Source: Datisca glomerata
Taxonomy: Eukaryota; Streptophyta; Magnoliopsida; Cucurbitales; Datiscaceae
DNA length: 64,000 nt
Assembly (NCBI GenBank): GCA_003255025.1
Contig: QANY01008278.1
Span: 372,001-436,000, forward strand
Direction: 5' to 3'
Shown: in pieces, positions 40,241 through 54,100 of the stretch
Layout: each line of letters begins with the position of its first letter
Numbering within the stretch: the first letter of the stretch is position 1
Position numbers and translations under genes: made by a program
The notes under the pieces: model-generated
The model's database searches: none
What the model saw: only the letters and a program-made list of their open reading frames with translations
Told to the model about the DNA's origin: nothing

Positions 40241-40880
40241 CTGAGTAAATATGAGTCATTTAAAATATTCAAGATCTCAATTGTTCAAATATGACAATTA
40301 AATTCTTCAGAAAAGTAAATTTACCCTCAAACTATTGGATTGTAACATCTTTACACCTTTTATTTCAATTTAGACGTTAGAATTTTAATATTACAATTTT
40401 CATCCAACACCACTTAACGAATGTCCTTGTGCAATTGTGAGCTAATTTGCATAGTTGTTCAAGAATGTCGATTTGGCCAACATCATTTTTAGATTTGAAA
40501 GAAGAAATAATATTCTATTTGCACGAGGTGAAGACGCCTGTTAGATTTTTTTGGACAAACACCAGCCAACACGTCTCATGGATACTAGTTTTTTTTAAAG
40601 TAGAATGTTTTAAATAGTTACAACAACAGTTTCAATAGTTTATCCACTAACTTTAAGAACCCTAGCCTAAAATGATATGAAAAATTACAAAAAATTGATG
40701 GGCCATTAGTTTGAATCACAAAAGAAAAAAGCCCGAGATGCAAAATCTGCAATTAAGATCTCTGACAAACAAAAACTGGGACTGGGTTAAACTCAGCCTA
40801 GTCAATTCGGAGCCACACCGAGTGGATATTAAACTAGAAGTTAGGAGAAGAAGAGAGAGATTCTCAGAAGAAGAAAGAAA
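40241..40880. other. Promoter and leader region of the organellar AsnRS gene
   Basis: AT-rich spacer after the LINE, then the presumed leader. An ATG at 40738 opens a frame that overlaps the main start at 40881 in another frame; whether it lies in the transcript is unknown. Confidence 0.45.
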
Positions 40881-43800
40881 ATGGCTGCTGCTTTGGCACC
40901 AGCCACTTCTCTCCGGTTCAATCCTAGCTCCACTCTCCGCTTCCTCTCTTTCTATCATTACAAAGTCCCAATTCTACCAAAGTCTCTAAATTTCCCGCCA
41001 GTGCTTCACAGGCGGCTCGCATTACCCGGCGGTCAGGGAGACCCTGTCCGGAGATGCTTTTCCAATGTTATAGTCGGAGCTCTCTCGTCGGGCGAGGCCG
41101 TGGAGAAGACGAAACCGGAAATTGACAAGACTTGGAGGGGCAATACTGGTGAGAAAGTTGGAGAATTTAGGAAGAAGCTGAGGATTGCTGAAATAAAAGG
41201 CGGCCCTGATGAAGGGTTGGAGTGGGTTGGGAAGACCTCAATCGTATATGGTTGGGTTCGGACACTTCGTGTTCAAAGTAGCGTGACATTTTTGGAGGTA
41301 AGGAAATCCAATCCAATGCGTTGTAAGTGTTTGTGTTTTGGTCATTGAGGCTACTTGGTAGATATTTAAGAATGTAGGAGAAGACCAACTACACGAGCAA
41401 CATTTTCTTTCAGATGCTTCATTTTCCTGGAGTAAATTTTTTAATTCAAATTGGGGTAATAGTACATTAACTGTTTCTGAATTGCTATGTATTGATTGCT
41501 CTTTTAATTAGTATAGATATCATTTAGGCAACTAGAAAGCATTTAAGTAAGGAGAATAAAATTGGAAATATGTTTTCAGCATGGATTTTGATAGGTACAA
41601 ATTGTTGTGCAGTCTTATGACCAAAAGTGAATATTTCAATGCATTTGTTTTCTGTCAAGGTATTCTGGAAGTTTGTTTCGTTGCATAATTATCCCTGAGT
41701 TTGTTTCAGTCTGTCTATGCATTTAGGTTAATGATGGATCTTGCCTTTCAAACATGCAATGTGTCTTAGACTCGGATGCTGAAGGTTATGATCAGGTACT
41801 TATAAGAGCAAAATATGTCCATATGCACGGAACCATGCTTCTATGACTCTCTAAATGGGGAACGAGTCTCATTATCTGAGCTTGCGGTTTTGGTAATGTT
41901 CTGTTATATCGTAATGCACAGCATCTTTTCCCTTGTGGATGGATGAAAGGTTGCTCTTGGATGGTTTTGTTTTTCCTTTGTTATGAATAGACGATTCTAC
42001 TTTCTTTTAATGGGATATCAGTAATATACGCAAGCTTACTTTACTTATAAGAAAAGAAAAACAATATTATATACGCAAATGTTTGTCATGGAAATAATTA
42101 CTTGGAGCTATGCTATTGAGGAATGAGAGAGTTTTTCTCAACTAAACCAGATTATTATTGTGAAATAAGAGAGTTTAATGCTTGGACTTATTCTCAACGA
42201 CAAAAAAACCATTTTCCTTTACCTTATTTGTGGTCGATCCAACAAGGTTCAATTGAGGCAAAAGAATTTTTTTGGTTGCTTCCAATATATGTTTATTTCG
42301 TGGACTATAATAGAATATCTTGTATATAGTGATAGTATATGAAGAAGGAGAAGAAACGAAAAGAAAGTACAAGCGAATGATCAGATAGTGTCTCTTTTGG
42401 TCAAGGAGAAGTTTTGTGTCATTCCCAAAATTCTGGAGTGTAGAGTATTTCCATTGATCGGTCATGTCATATACGCCCGAGTTGGACATGCAATTGCTTT
42501 GATTTGAATTATCTGGAGGATGCCTTATGTTATATCAAAAACAACGGATAATTAAACCTATTTCTTGGACAATCAAACCTATTTCTCGATTCAATAGAAG
42601 CCCTAAGAGACGAATAGGGTCCCAAATAACGAGAGATATGTAAAAAACAGGTCCGATTATTCCTATTCCTAATCCTAAACTTGTAGTAATTGATGTGCAT
42701 GTATACTGCTATTATTGGCTAGCATAAATTCAATATATCTGTATGGATAGGATAAGTTTGAACTTTTATGACACATCCCATGCCTTTTAATATTGCTGTT
42801 TCATTTGACGGCCCATGATTTTTAACATGCTAGATTTAAAGTCATTACCTGAGAATATCTACTTGTTACTGTTTCATATTTCAAGATCTGGAGTTAATTG
42901 ATAGGTAGAATCTGGCTTGATCACGACTGGTGCCTCAATCTGGGTGCAAGGGATTGTGGTGGCTAGCCAAGGATCTAAGCAAAACGTTGAACTGAAGGTT
43001 AACAAAATCGTTATGGTTGGTACTTCTTGTCGTTCTTGATCAAACTAGTTGTAAATGATGCATTATTCATTCACTAAAGCCCTTGTTTTTGTTTGAGCAC
43101 GAAGAGAAAGTTCATTTCAAGTTTTCCTTGACAAAAGGTTGACGTACATGTGGCTGTGCCTTTGTTATAATCTAATATCTAGCATGAGGCATGGCCATAG
43201 AAAGCCTCTGATTTGTAGAAAAACTAATGGCATGTATAAGCAAAGTAAGTTAAACTATTAAGAATATGTGGATTCGTTTCTCCTTATGAGGTTGGAGTTC
43301 CTTTTTTTTTCTGGATAAATCTTGATGGGGTGAGCTCAAATGTTTGGTTTTGAGATTTGATGTTTTGATAATGACTTGTGGTTCATAATTAAATGTGTCA
43401 ATTCAGTTGATACGTCTCCATTGGTTAGAGAATTCTTTTTGTAAAGATTTTCTTTTGTTCTCTAAAATTCTTCTTAAGTAGGTTGATTGTTTGTTCCCTG
43501 GTTTTGATTCTAAAAGAACCTGAGCGGATTCCTCGCTTTCTTTTACGTAGAATCTAGCATCTAAAAAAAAGGTTCCCTTAGCGGTTTTTTGTGATTAATA
43601 AAGTTACTCTTTTACTAAAAAAAGGTTAAGCATCGTTTTGAGGAGTTTTGATTTGGTCCTTTCCACTCACTTTCTCTGCTTTTATGTTCTCGTTTTTCCA
43701 GGTTGGTGGTAGTGATCCTTCCTATCCCATCCAGAAGAAAAGGGTCAGCAGAGAATTTTTGAGAATGAAAGCTCATCTCCGTCCAAGAACAAACACGTTT

Positions 43801-46800
43801 GGTGCAGTATGTTATGTTCTTATCCATCGTAGTATGAAACTACATATTCACCAATTTTCTAAATGCATGAAAGATAGTGGTTTCTGCTTTAGCACTTGTG
43901 GTATTGCAAAACTCTTAAGTTTCCATTAGTTTAGTTTAAAATTAAGAGGTTCTTAATTTTATGTACTGTTACTACTTTAGCAATGCACCCATTTACGTCA
44001 GCATACTTGATGACTATGGGGGTTGAGAAGTGACTCTGGTTGATGATTGTCAATGCAAGGATAAGACAAACTAGATTTTATCACAATACTCATCTTATAT
44101 ATAGAATATATTTTTCCCAATGCATTCTCATAAATGAATCTCAGTATTACAGGTAAAATATGATATATTATATGTTCATCACTTCATTTTTAATGGTGCT
44201 AGCTATTTTAGGTTGCAAGGGTGAGGAATGCTTTAGCCTATGCCACGCACAAGTTCTTCCAAGAAAATGGATTTGTTTGGATATCCAGTCCTATTATAAC
44301 AGCATCGGATTGTGAAGGAGCGGGTGAACAGTTCTGTGTGACTACTTTGGTATGCATTTTGCTTCAATTGCTGCTTTTATATGAAGTAGTTAGTCTAATG
44401 GAGATTGCATATTTGATGTTAGTGTATTATATGCTCTGTTTAATTTCAAATGCTTAAACTTAACTATATGCATATATTTAGCAAACTTTTGGTGTATACA
44501 TTTTCTTCATTCCCACCATTTTTTGTTATGTTGATGCGTACAGACATATTCCCATCAGTTCAAACACAATACTGCTTATTTTTGTCCTTGAGGTCATGGT
44601 AAATGGTGACATAGGATTTAGATGTGATTCTTTGGAGAAAGACATACAGCCATTTTATTTGCAGTTAAATATATAGTGCTTCCTGTAAAAAGCTTCCATT
44701 GCATTTTACTGTGCCGTTCTTTCAAAATCCAGTTTCTTGATTCAACAGATACCAAGCTCCAGAGAAGCTGCTGATTCTCTTGTGGATGCAATTCCGAAAA
44801 CAAAGGATGGTCTCATTGATTGGTCCCAAGTGAGTTTCATGTATTCTTTACTCTCTTACTAATAGGAGAATCAAATACAAGAAATAATACATTACCTAAT
44901 AGGAGAATCAAGTACAAGAAATAATATCATTACTTATAAAAGAAGGTACTACTATAATTTAACACACACACACACACACATCCATACATATATTTATGCC
45001 AACCCTTCTTACAGTTAAATTTACTAATATACTAATTGACTAGGCTCTAGAGCATGTCCATAAGCTTAATGGCGAACTGTACAATCATACCCAGAGTTCT
45101 CTTGATATCAGGAAATTTCTGCCTTTTCCTTTGCCTTGATTTTTTGAGTTGGAGGATTTCTGGATTATAGATCAAATATTTTACTCTAGTAAAACAATCG
45201 TAAGGTTCATCCCAGTAGAAAGTTTGGAGATCAGTCCATTCATGTTAATCGCTGTCTAATACATCTAATGTTGTATGTGAAAATTCCACAAGAGTAAGAA
45301 GCCTTTTAATAACGTTGTCCGAGTCTTCTTAATCTAGACTTGTGTAATTCATTTGATTTTTTGTTCTGTCAGGATTTTTTCGGAAAACCAGCCTTCTTGA
45401 CTGTTTCCGGCCAACTCAATGCTGAAACCTATGCTACTGCTCTTTCTGATGTATGTCTTTTCTATTGTTCGTAATTCAGAGTTCAATTGACAATGGAAAT
45501 CTTACAGTCCTTTCGTATAATAACTCTATAATTTCATTTTAGGTATATACATTTGGACCCACATTCAGAGCAGAAAATTCCAACACTTCTAGGCATTTGG
45601 CTGAATTTTGGGTAATTGTACTTTAATGCTTCGTTGTTTTTAAGTTTAGTTCTTTTCAGTTCGGTATTAGAAATTGAAGGTCTTAGATAATTTTTTCTTT
45701 CTGTTAACGAGATGATTGAACCAGAACTTGCTTTTGCCGATTTGAATGACGACATGGCCTGTGCAACTGCCTATCTCCAGTATGTAGTATGTTTCCTTTC
45801 ATGGCTCTAGCTATAATGACAAGCTAATTTCTCTCTGAGAATGGCTTTCTGTTGGTATTGAAATTGTTATTATTGACTGTAACTCAGAAATTTTTTTATG
45901 ATTGAAGGTGAGACATGTCCTTGACAATTGCAAGGAAGACATGGATTTTTTCAATACTTGGATTGAGAAAGGGATCATTGATCGATTGAGTGTATGTGTA
46001 TTTAGTGTGATTATCTTTCTTAGTCCTTTTACTATCTAGTCATCTGTAGATACTATCCTTTGTAGCTGCATTTGTCATGTAAAGTTCAATGTTTACACAG
46101 ATATGAAATAATTATCCGTCGTGCACTCATTCTTTGGATTCTTTTTGTATGATCTACAGAATGTTGCTGAGAAAGACTTTGTGCAGTTGACTTATACCGA
46201 TGCTATTGAACTTCTTCTTAGAGCAGATAAGAAGTTCGAATTTCCGGTATGATATGTTAATTGTATTTATCCATAATATGCAAAATAGTGTTCCAACTTG
46301 CAATTTAGACAACTTTGTTTTTATTAGCAGCATATTGGTAGAATAGTTCATATCCTATTCTTGAATGGACTCTCATGGTTAGTCCTAATAGTTTCATATC
46401 TGACTTTTTCAGGAACCTTACTAATTTTGTACTCATTTAGGCTAAAATCATAATTGTAATATAGACTATGCTAATAGGACCTTAAATTGTAGTATCATCT
46501 CGCTAAAATTGTAAGTCATCTTTGAGACCAGAATGTTTGGTTTATTGACCTTGTCATCTGACTGTTTTGTTGCTTTAAACTGAATATAATGCATATAAAA
46601 GTGCTTCCTAAAAACGGATTATGCTTTACTCTTCTTAACGCCATATTTGATTTGTGTTAATAATTAGAGCTTATAATTTGTTGCAACGGGATATGTTTGA
46701 CACCATTATTTCACTGTTAATACACCTATCAACTTTGATTTTACGTGGCAAGCATGTGAATGATGTTATAAATATTACTTGTAGCATTCAGTGCTATGTG

Positions 46801-49400
46801 AAAGAAGTTTAGTCAAGTGCAATAAGTTAGAGCATGACTACATTGTAATTTGCAATAAAGTGGCAATCATAGGTTTTAGAACCACGAAATAATTTGATCC
46901 ATGGACAACATCATTGTGGTAAAGATTGTAATACCAGAAGAATCATTACCGCAGGGGCATGAAGGGGAGGTCATAAGCGTCTAAACCGGTTTTATTGGGT
47001 CAAGTTATGGGCTGTCTTTTATGGTTAATACTAAAATCGTGCTTTTTTGTGGCAATCACAGGTTTTAGAACATGTTGTTATGTACGTGTTTATTTATTTG
47101 CTGGCACTCAATTTTTGTTATTAGGTGCATTTGCAATTCCTTATTTTCTGATAATTCCGAAATTGACCTAAATTTTACTATCTTAGGTCAAGTGGGGATG
47201 TGATTTGCAGAGCGAGCATGAACGATATATTACTGAAGAGGCATTTGGTGGATGCCCTGTAATTATTAGAGACTATCCAAAGGCATGCCATCCGTTTTTT
47301 CTCTTATTTTTAAGGACGAAGGAAGTGAATTCATTTATAGATCATTCCATCTGAAATTTTCAGGATATCAAAGCATTCTACATGCGAGAAAATGATGATG
47401 AGAAGACTGTTGCGGCCATGGACATGTTGGTTCCTCGGGTAATGTTATTATATTATATCTTACTTATGGCATGTTTACTTGATTCCCGTGGAAAAAGATT
47501 TCGCGAAATTCGATTCCAAATAGTCATTTCAATTGTTTACTATGATTTTGAAATTTGATTCTAAGTGGGTCTCACAACTTTGACTAAGTTTGATTCCATT
47601 GGCTGCTTGGCTTGGAATTCCTAGCAAATAGCTAATAGTGAGATTCTACATTTCTGGTTCCTTTTGGAATGGGTTATGAAAAGTCAAATATGCCCTCAAA
47701 TCCTCAGTGTAGAGATTAATAATACTTATTTTCCTTGAAATGGCATTTTAGTAATGTTATATAGTTTGATTCTAATTCTTTTATTAGTAAATATAAACAA
47801 TCATTCTTATTCTAAATTATTTGATTCCTGAAAGATAATAAACAACAACAATCTGATCCAGATTCTGATTCTTTATCATTCTATTCTTCAATCCGATTCC
47901 TACAGAAAACGATTTCAACTTTCATCCAATTTCTAAATGCAAGTAAACGTACCATTATATCCTTGTCTATAAGGCAATAACTAGCCCATGATTCTACTTC
48001 TAAATGTTTATAAACGTTAGAATGCTATTTTATTTTTATTTTCGAATAGAAAAGAATATTTTGACTAATGCACTAAAAAATACTACTTAAATCACATTTA
48101 TTTGAGGAAAGTTTTATGAAATACATTTGGTATTTTGAAGTCACAATTGCTTCCTAAATGCTTCAATTATATTGAAGTGCTCTATACAAGACGTGTATGA
48201 AATAATTTGCAACTAAAATGATGTTATTTCAATGGATAAAAGCGCTTCTAATCACAAGGACTTCAAAACGCACTCTAACTCGTATCACTAACGGATCATA
48301 GCCTCACACATTGAGTAAAGGAATCCATGTCATCTGTTATGTTTTTTTTTTCTGTTTTTCACCAGTCATATGTTAAATTAACTATATAACTATGAACTTA
48401 ACTGTCTTGTATGTTTTATTGCTATATTGTAATCTTATTATTGTGTTTTTAGGTTGGTGAGCTTATAGGGGGAAGCCAAAGAGAAGAACGACTTGATTAT
48501 TTAGAAGCTCGTTTGGATGACTTGAAACTCAATAAAGAAAATTACTGGTGGTATCTGGATTTGCGTCGTTATGGTTCAGGTCAGGCCCCTACTCAAACAT
48601 TTATTTAGTTGCTGAATGCCGAAATTGTTGTACTTTTGGCTTATATATACAATATATTAAATGATCTTTGCTGATTGGATTAAATTTCTTGAGTTTCGAT
48701 AGTCAATGGCTAATATGAGTTGAAGGCTTATGGCTTGTGAGTCTGAGAAAGCTCAATAGTTGAAATATATTAAACTTTGGCTTGTTTGATCCTTTACATA
48801 TCTTGTGTTGATATCCGTCAATTACTGGATTCTTCACCATGTCGATATAGGACTATGCACACATTCATGTTGAAGCAAATATGGCACAAAGTGCATTTTC
48901 CATCTTAATTGACAAAATATTAACCTTGTAGTTTGACTTTCACGTAACTCAAAACCCCGACCCCCAGTAGAGGTTCCATAGAGTTTTCTTTATAATGGTA
49001 CCCGAAACCACTCTGGATGTATACCCCAGACATGGTGTGAAGGGATTCTCTTGAGACTAAATATATGGATCTTCTGAGTATCAGTTAAGAAAAGCCGGTA
49101 TAATGAGGGTAAATATGTTATGGCAATCATTAAAAGGCTCATTTCATTTCAGGATAGCAGAAATATAGCATCTCTGGTTTGCATAAGTTATTTGACAACC
49201 AACTTATGTCATTGTAAATTTCTTTTCTGTTCAAATTTTTTTTTTTTTCGTCATATTTCTAAACTGCCGTTTCCTTTTTGTCAGTTCCTCATGCGGGCTT
49301 TGGTTTAGGGTTCGAGAGGCTTGTGCAGTTCGCAACTGGAATCGAGAATATAAGAGACGCTATTCCTTTCCCCCGATCCCCGGGTTCAGCTGAATTTTAG
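40881..49400 (+). CDS. SYNO: Asparagine-tRNA ligase, chloroplastic/mitochondrial
   Basis: Fifteen exons: 40881-41297, 41727-41795, 42905-43015, 43702-43806, 44212-44349, 44749-44829, 45373-45450, 45543-45611, 45712-45786, 45908-45991, 46160-46246, 47187-47282, 47364-47438, 48453-48579 and 49285-49400; 1728 nt, 575 aa. It charges organellar tRNA-Asn. Residues 1 to about 70 are Ser/Arg-rich, a transit peptide. An OB-fold anticodon-binding domain follows ([36 protein letters not shown]). The class II core shows a motif 1 helix ([20 protein letters not shown]), motif 2 ([20 protein letters not shown]) and motif 3 ([15 protein letters not shown]), ending PRSPGSAEF. The bacterial-like form fits the Arabidopsis organellar enzyme. 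The ATG has a good context (GAAAATGGC). Intron 12 starts with GC, all others with GT. Nearly all introns are in phase 0. The gene looks intact. Confidence 0.95.
42300..42690. other. Unusual, possibly organelle-derived segment in AsnRS intron 2
   Basis: This part of intron 2 is less AT-rich than its surroundings. On the minus strand it is open over 42175-42489, and continues with a hydrophobic reading around [17 protein letters not shown]. The text looks like plastid or mitochondrial DNA, but I could not name a gene, so the call is tentative. Confidence 0.25.
44963..44982. repeat. (CA)n microsatellite in AsnRS intron 6
   Basis: About 9-10 ACA/CA units lie in the intron between exons 6 and 7. 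Confidence 0.85.
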
Positions 49401-51171
49401 TCGGTTTTCAGCTCTGATTCTTGTTTTTAACTTATTCTTTAAGTTAGGCTTCTCTGTTTTAACATAAATTTTTCTTGTTGGAGCTTTGCTTTTTGTATTT
49501 TTAGGACATTGATTTCCATTGATTTTGTAACATAATATGCCTGCTGTATTCATGAAGGTCAGCACTTGAGAAGGCCACCGAAATGTATTCATAAACATGC
49601 AACACAACTTTAGGCCTTCTCAAGATGTGTTGATGTTTTTCTTCTTTCTGATAACTACTCGTTCGGGACTTTCATGGTATCTTGAAATAATATTTCAACT
49701 TTTATCCCAACTTATTCTGCACATTCTCTTTGATATAAATTGATGGAAAGATTATATTTACAGTCATGATATTGGTACTGAGGATTTGATGATTCTTCAA
49801 TGGTACGAAATGCTATCCCATGAAAAAGTGAATGTTTTTTACGAATAAACTCTCACTACTTCTGCTAACTTCAAGTCTTCAAGTAACTGCCTTAAACTGG
49901 AATCTATGCACTTCATGTTTGCATTTAACAGGTACTTATGAAAATGTCATATAGATCTAATAGTGCTCGTCACCACTGTAACTATAAGAATAATGATGTA
50001 AATCGTGCTTTGATGAGTCTGAATATGCAATGTTGAGCGGTATCACTTTGTGAGTCCGAATGGTGCATTGTCGGAATTGGGTCGACACGTGTAATGGCTC
50101 TCTAGATTCAAGAGATTGGCACTAGTTAGAAAAAATTCATTATATGCCCCAAATATTCTAAGTTCGACGAGGTAAATGCATTATAAAGATGCAATACTCG
50201 TTAGTGAGTTTAGCATATGATGATATTTATATCTTTTGAATACTTATTTATGAGGTGGATGCATGGCGACAACCACGTTCTATGTCACCTAGTAGTGGTG
50301 ATGTTGACTGTTTGGCAATATGATGTTAAGTAGTATACAGTCAATATTGACGGTGGGAGATGCTTTTTCCAATCACAATGATATCTTCTCAAAGTTGAGA
50401 TTGATAAACCAAGTTTTTTTTTGCTCTACTTGAATCTTTTAAGGAAACGAAATTGATAAAGAGCTGCAAGTAAATCTGAAATTCTAAAGTTTGTTTTTTT
50501 TATTTAAAACTTATAAATTCATAAAATCCAAAAGAGATGAAATTGATGTAATCATAAAGGCCTAGTAAAGCCAATTCCCTCCGACTGTAAAAGAAGGTGA
50601 TAAACTTTTCCACTTTAACATTCGATAACCTCTTTGAAAAAAAAAACATTCAATGACCTGAATAAAGAAATTGAAAAGAAACAAGCAACATATCTTTTAT
50701 TACCCAAATCCAGTACAAATACGTTTTACCTTAGATAGATCTTCTGAGGTTCTCTTTGATTTACCTCAACAGATAATTTTCTAGCTCCAAAACCAAAATA
50801 AAAAAATAAAAAAATGAACAAATGTACTGTACAATGGTGCCAATGCAGGCATGCTTTCTTTACTTTATGGTAAAATTACCAGACCCTGAAAACCTTATAT
50901 GGTGGCAACTCCTAAGACAAATCAAATGAAGTCTACAAATTAAAAATACAGAAGTGTGCTTATAAATTTTGTTCAATGCATCAAGAAAGTTAAAAATGAA
51001 GTAAGAAACTTGAAATAAGAGCACTTTTTTTCTGAGAGGTTTTCTTTTTCTTCAATGAAATCTTCTCTCTGGTGCATATATGACTTTCTGTATTTGAGAT
51101 GCAGGAAAATGCATCCCCATGTATTGATTGATCTCTAAGGAACAAAACTTGAATATTTACATCTCCATTAC
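49401..51171. other. Spacer between the convergent ends of AsnRS and the SEC16 fragment
   Basis: Both neighbours point into this spacer, so it should hold two 3' untranslated regions. It is AT-rich and I see no gene, transposon end or RNA. A second CACTA terminus was looked for here by eye and not found. Confidence 0.5.
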
Positions 51172-54100
51172 TTAAAGTTCCACCTCATGGAGATCGCCAA
51201 AACTGCCGCCATTCATCGGCACACGCATCAAAGAAGGCTCACTGGGCATAAATGATGATGATGGGGGCACACCCAATGCTTCTCCTAAAGGTCGGGCATG
51301 GCTCATTTTAGGAGGCGGGCTAAATGAATCACTGAAGCTTCCACTCCAAGATGCGGTTCGTCTTGAATTAGACGAGAAGGAGCTATGGTCATTTGTCATC
51401 ACGCCCTTGCTTGGAATGTTACCCATGCTAGGAAACCTTTGCATAGAGGCTGATGATAATGGTGCAGGAGATTGGAATGAATTGTTTACAGTAGATGTTG
51501 AAGGAATTTCACTACTTGTGGTATCTTCTTGTGAGTTTTCTGCTATAGACTCCATCGCCTGTTCGCCTGACAATAGAGGACTGGGAATAAAGAATTTTGC
51601 ATTGGCCGTGAGAGGAGGCTTTACGGATGGAACGGGAGGTGACTGAAATAAATTTGCAGAGCTTCCAGTCCCTTGGTTGAAGGTGTCAACATACCTGCCC
51701 AACCCCAAAAAGACCTTATCAAGTTTCGGACATTCTTAAGAAAATTCTCCTACAGCTTTTTGAAAATGAGTAACTATAACTGCATTTAGCTAGCTTGATT
51801 GAGAAAATTAACGGAATCTTATATTCCAATAGTGGGAGGGAAGCCTCGACTCCAATAAGTTCTCTTAAATAAGTTTTCTCAGGAAACAGAATAGGAACTC
51901 ATTACAGCACAAAAGTAGACAAACTTGAAACTTATTAAACATGAACTCACTTAGTATGAACCAAATTATAACTGTTTATATAATGTCATAAACTGCAATA
52001 ATAGCTTCTGTGGAGTCCTTCCGGGAAAATATGGTCAGTACTTTATGAACTTCTTTTATGGATCAGCAGTAATTTATGAACTTTTTATTCAAGTACTTAT
52101 TTCAAGACCAGTTGGCTTCAGTCACGTCACTGTCGTCCAAAATCTCCATCCTATCCTCAATAAAAAGATTTCATTCCGTTGAAGCCCCCAGATCAACTTA
52201 TCATAGAAAACAATACCCATGATTTTCTCCATACGGATCTATGGTTTGTGCAAAGTATAAAAGAACCTAAATACACTTCAATTGCACGCATAACAAAAGA
52301 GAATCAAATTTGAAAACATTTGAACAATCAGCTAAAAGTATATACTCTGAGTTACCTTGATCTAACACCCATCCGACCACGAGCTGAGAACTGATTTGAG
52401 CTGGGGGGAATAGGGGGCATCCCAGAAGTATTTTCTGCAGGAGGTGGACTTCTAAAATCTGGACTCCCATTAGTGGGTGATAATTCCTTTGCCAATGCAG
52501 ATTTCAAGTTGTAATCAGACATACCATTCTGGAAAGCTGCCGTGGTTGGAGGAGGAGGTGGGGCAGCTTCTTCAGCAGGGGGTTCAGCGCCTTCTTCGAC
52601 CCATCTCTTCAATTTCTCATCATAATAAAATTTATTTTTCTCGCCCAACTTAGCCTTCAATAACACAACAGATAGAAAATGCGATATGGTGCTTAGAAAA
52701 AATAAAATATTAACACTCCTACCCCAATGAAAGGGAATTTATCATTAAGAAAATAAAACAAGAAACAACCTGCCGGCCCTGGCGGGGCCTCATGACTAGC
52801 CCAACTGTTTTTTGCAACAGCTGTGAGCCAAAACCAAAACGTGGAAAGCGTGATGCCCTCCCTGAGTCTGATGCTTTGCCTTGACCATCAGCTGACATAT
52901 TCTCCTTTGAGGAATCAACATGTTCCTAATAAAATAATTTACATACTTAATACAAGCAGTCAACTGCAAATGAAGGGCTTTTCATTTTCTTCAGAATGCA
53001 TATGTATTCCACCTGTCTTGGAGTTCTACCAAAGTCTGGCTCTGAAACACTTCTATTAGGCATTGTCATCCTGTTTTCATCAGTGGTCCACTCGCCTGAA
53101 GCGGAAGGCACTAGCGATGACATGGCCATTGTTGACTGGCTAGTTGATACTCTCGGGACATATGGCTGGGGATAATGTTCATTACCCTGAACACTTCCGT
53201 GCGATGTTGATGGTGCAGGAGGTGGCAAACCCCCAATAACACGATGTGCGGTATTATCAAAAAAGTTCATCAGTTTTCCTACTAATTTTGCTGGAGCCAA
53301 GTTTGCAGTGTACCCACCCTGCAGCATTAAATGTCATTTTCTTCTATTTCTTTTTTAATTGAAAGCATAGTATGTATAAAGAATTTGAAGGTGGCAGTTT
53401 TCCTAATTCTATAGCTAAATAAACAAGAGTCACGCTTCGGTACCGTGAGGGTGTCAATACCTCCCCAATATCGTAGAATAATTCCATAAACAAACAAGAA
53501 CGAATAATACCTGTTGGTGCATTCTAATCCTCTCCTCAAGAGACAAAACTAACTGTTTCCATGTTTCCACTTCAGGGGCTCGACCGGTTTTAAGAGATTT
53601 TAATACTGCTTGACAGTACCTGAAGCAACCTCGTCACTTAGAGAGATTGGAACGGAATTCACCAAACAAACAAGAAATATCCCATTGACTTTTAACTTAC
53701 TTCAACGAGTCAGAAATTTTTCCCACTTCAGCTAACATGTATGCATATACGAGCTTATATGGTTGAAATGGGAGAAGGATAAACTGAGAGTTTCCAAGTA
53801 CTTTCGAGTATTCGTATAATTCAGTCCTCTGTCCAAATACGAAAAAATCAAATTCCACTTGACTTTAAGAGTTTCAAGAGAAATTAAGAGGCAAAAGACA
53901 GATTACATAGGACGCAGAAATAGAGATTTATAATATACAATGTAAGCATATAATATTTTCTTGGAGATTCATCGTCAATAGTCAATAGAAAGACTAAACA
54001 CAGAAAGAAAATGGAACTAGCAAGCACCTGAATAGCATCTGGACTAGCATATGTTCGAGGAGATTTCCAGTGATCTGCTCCAATTAGACATATCCTTGCA

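Noticed and set aside
40711..40989. 92-codon ORF overlapping the AsnRS start
   Set aside because: Different frame from the conserved protein and no recognisable domain.
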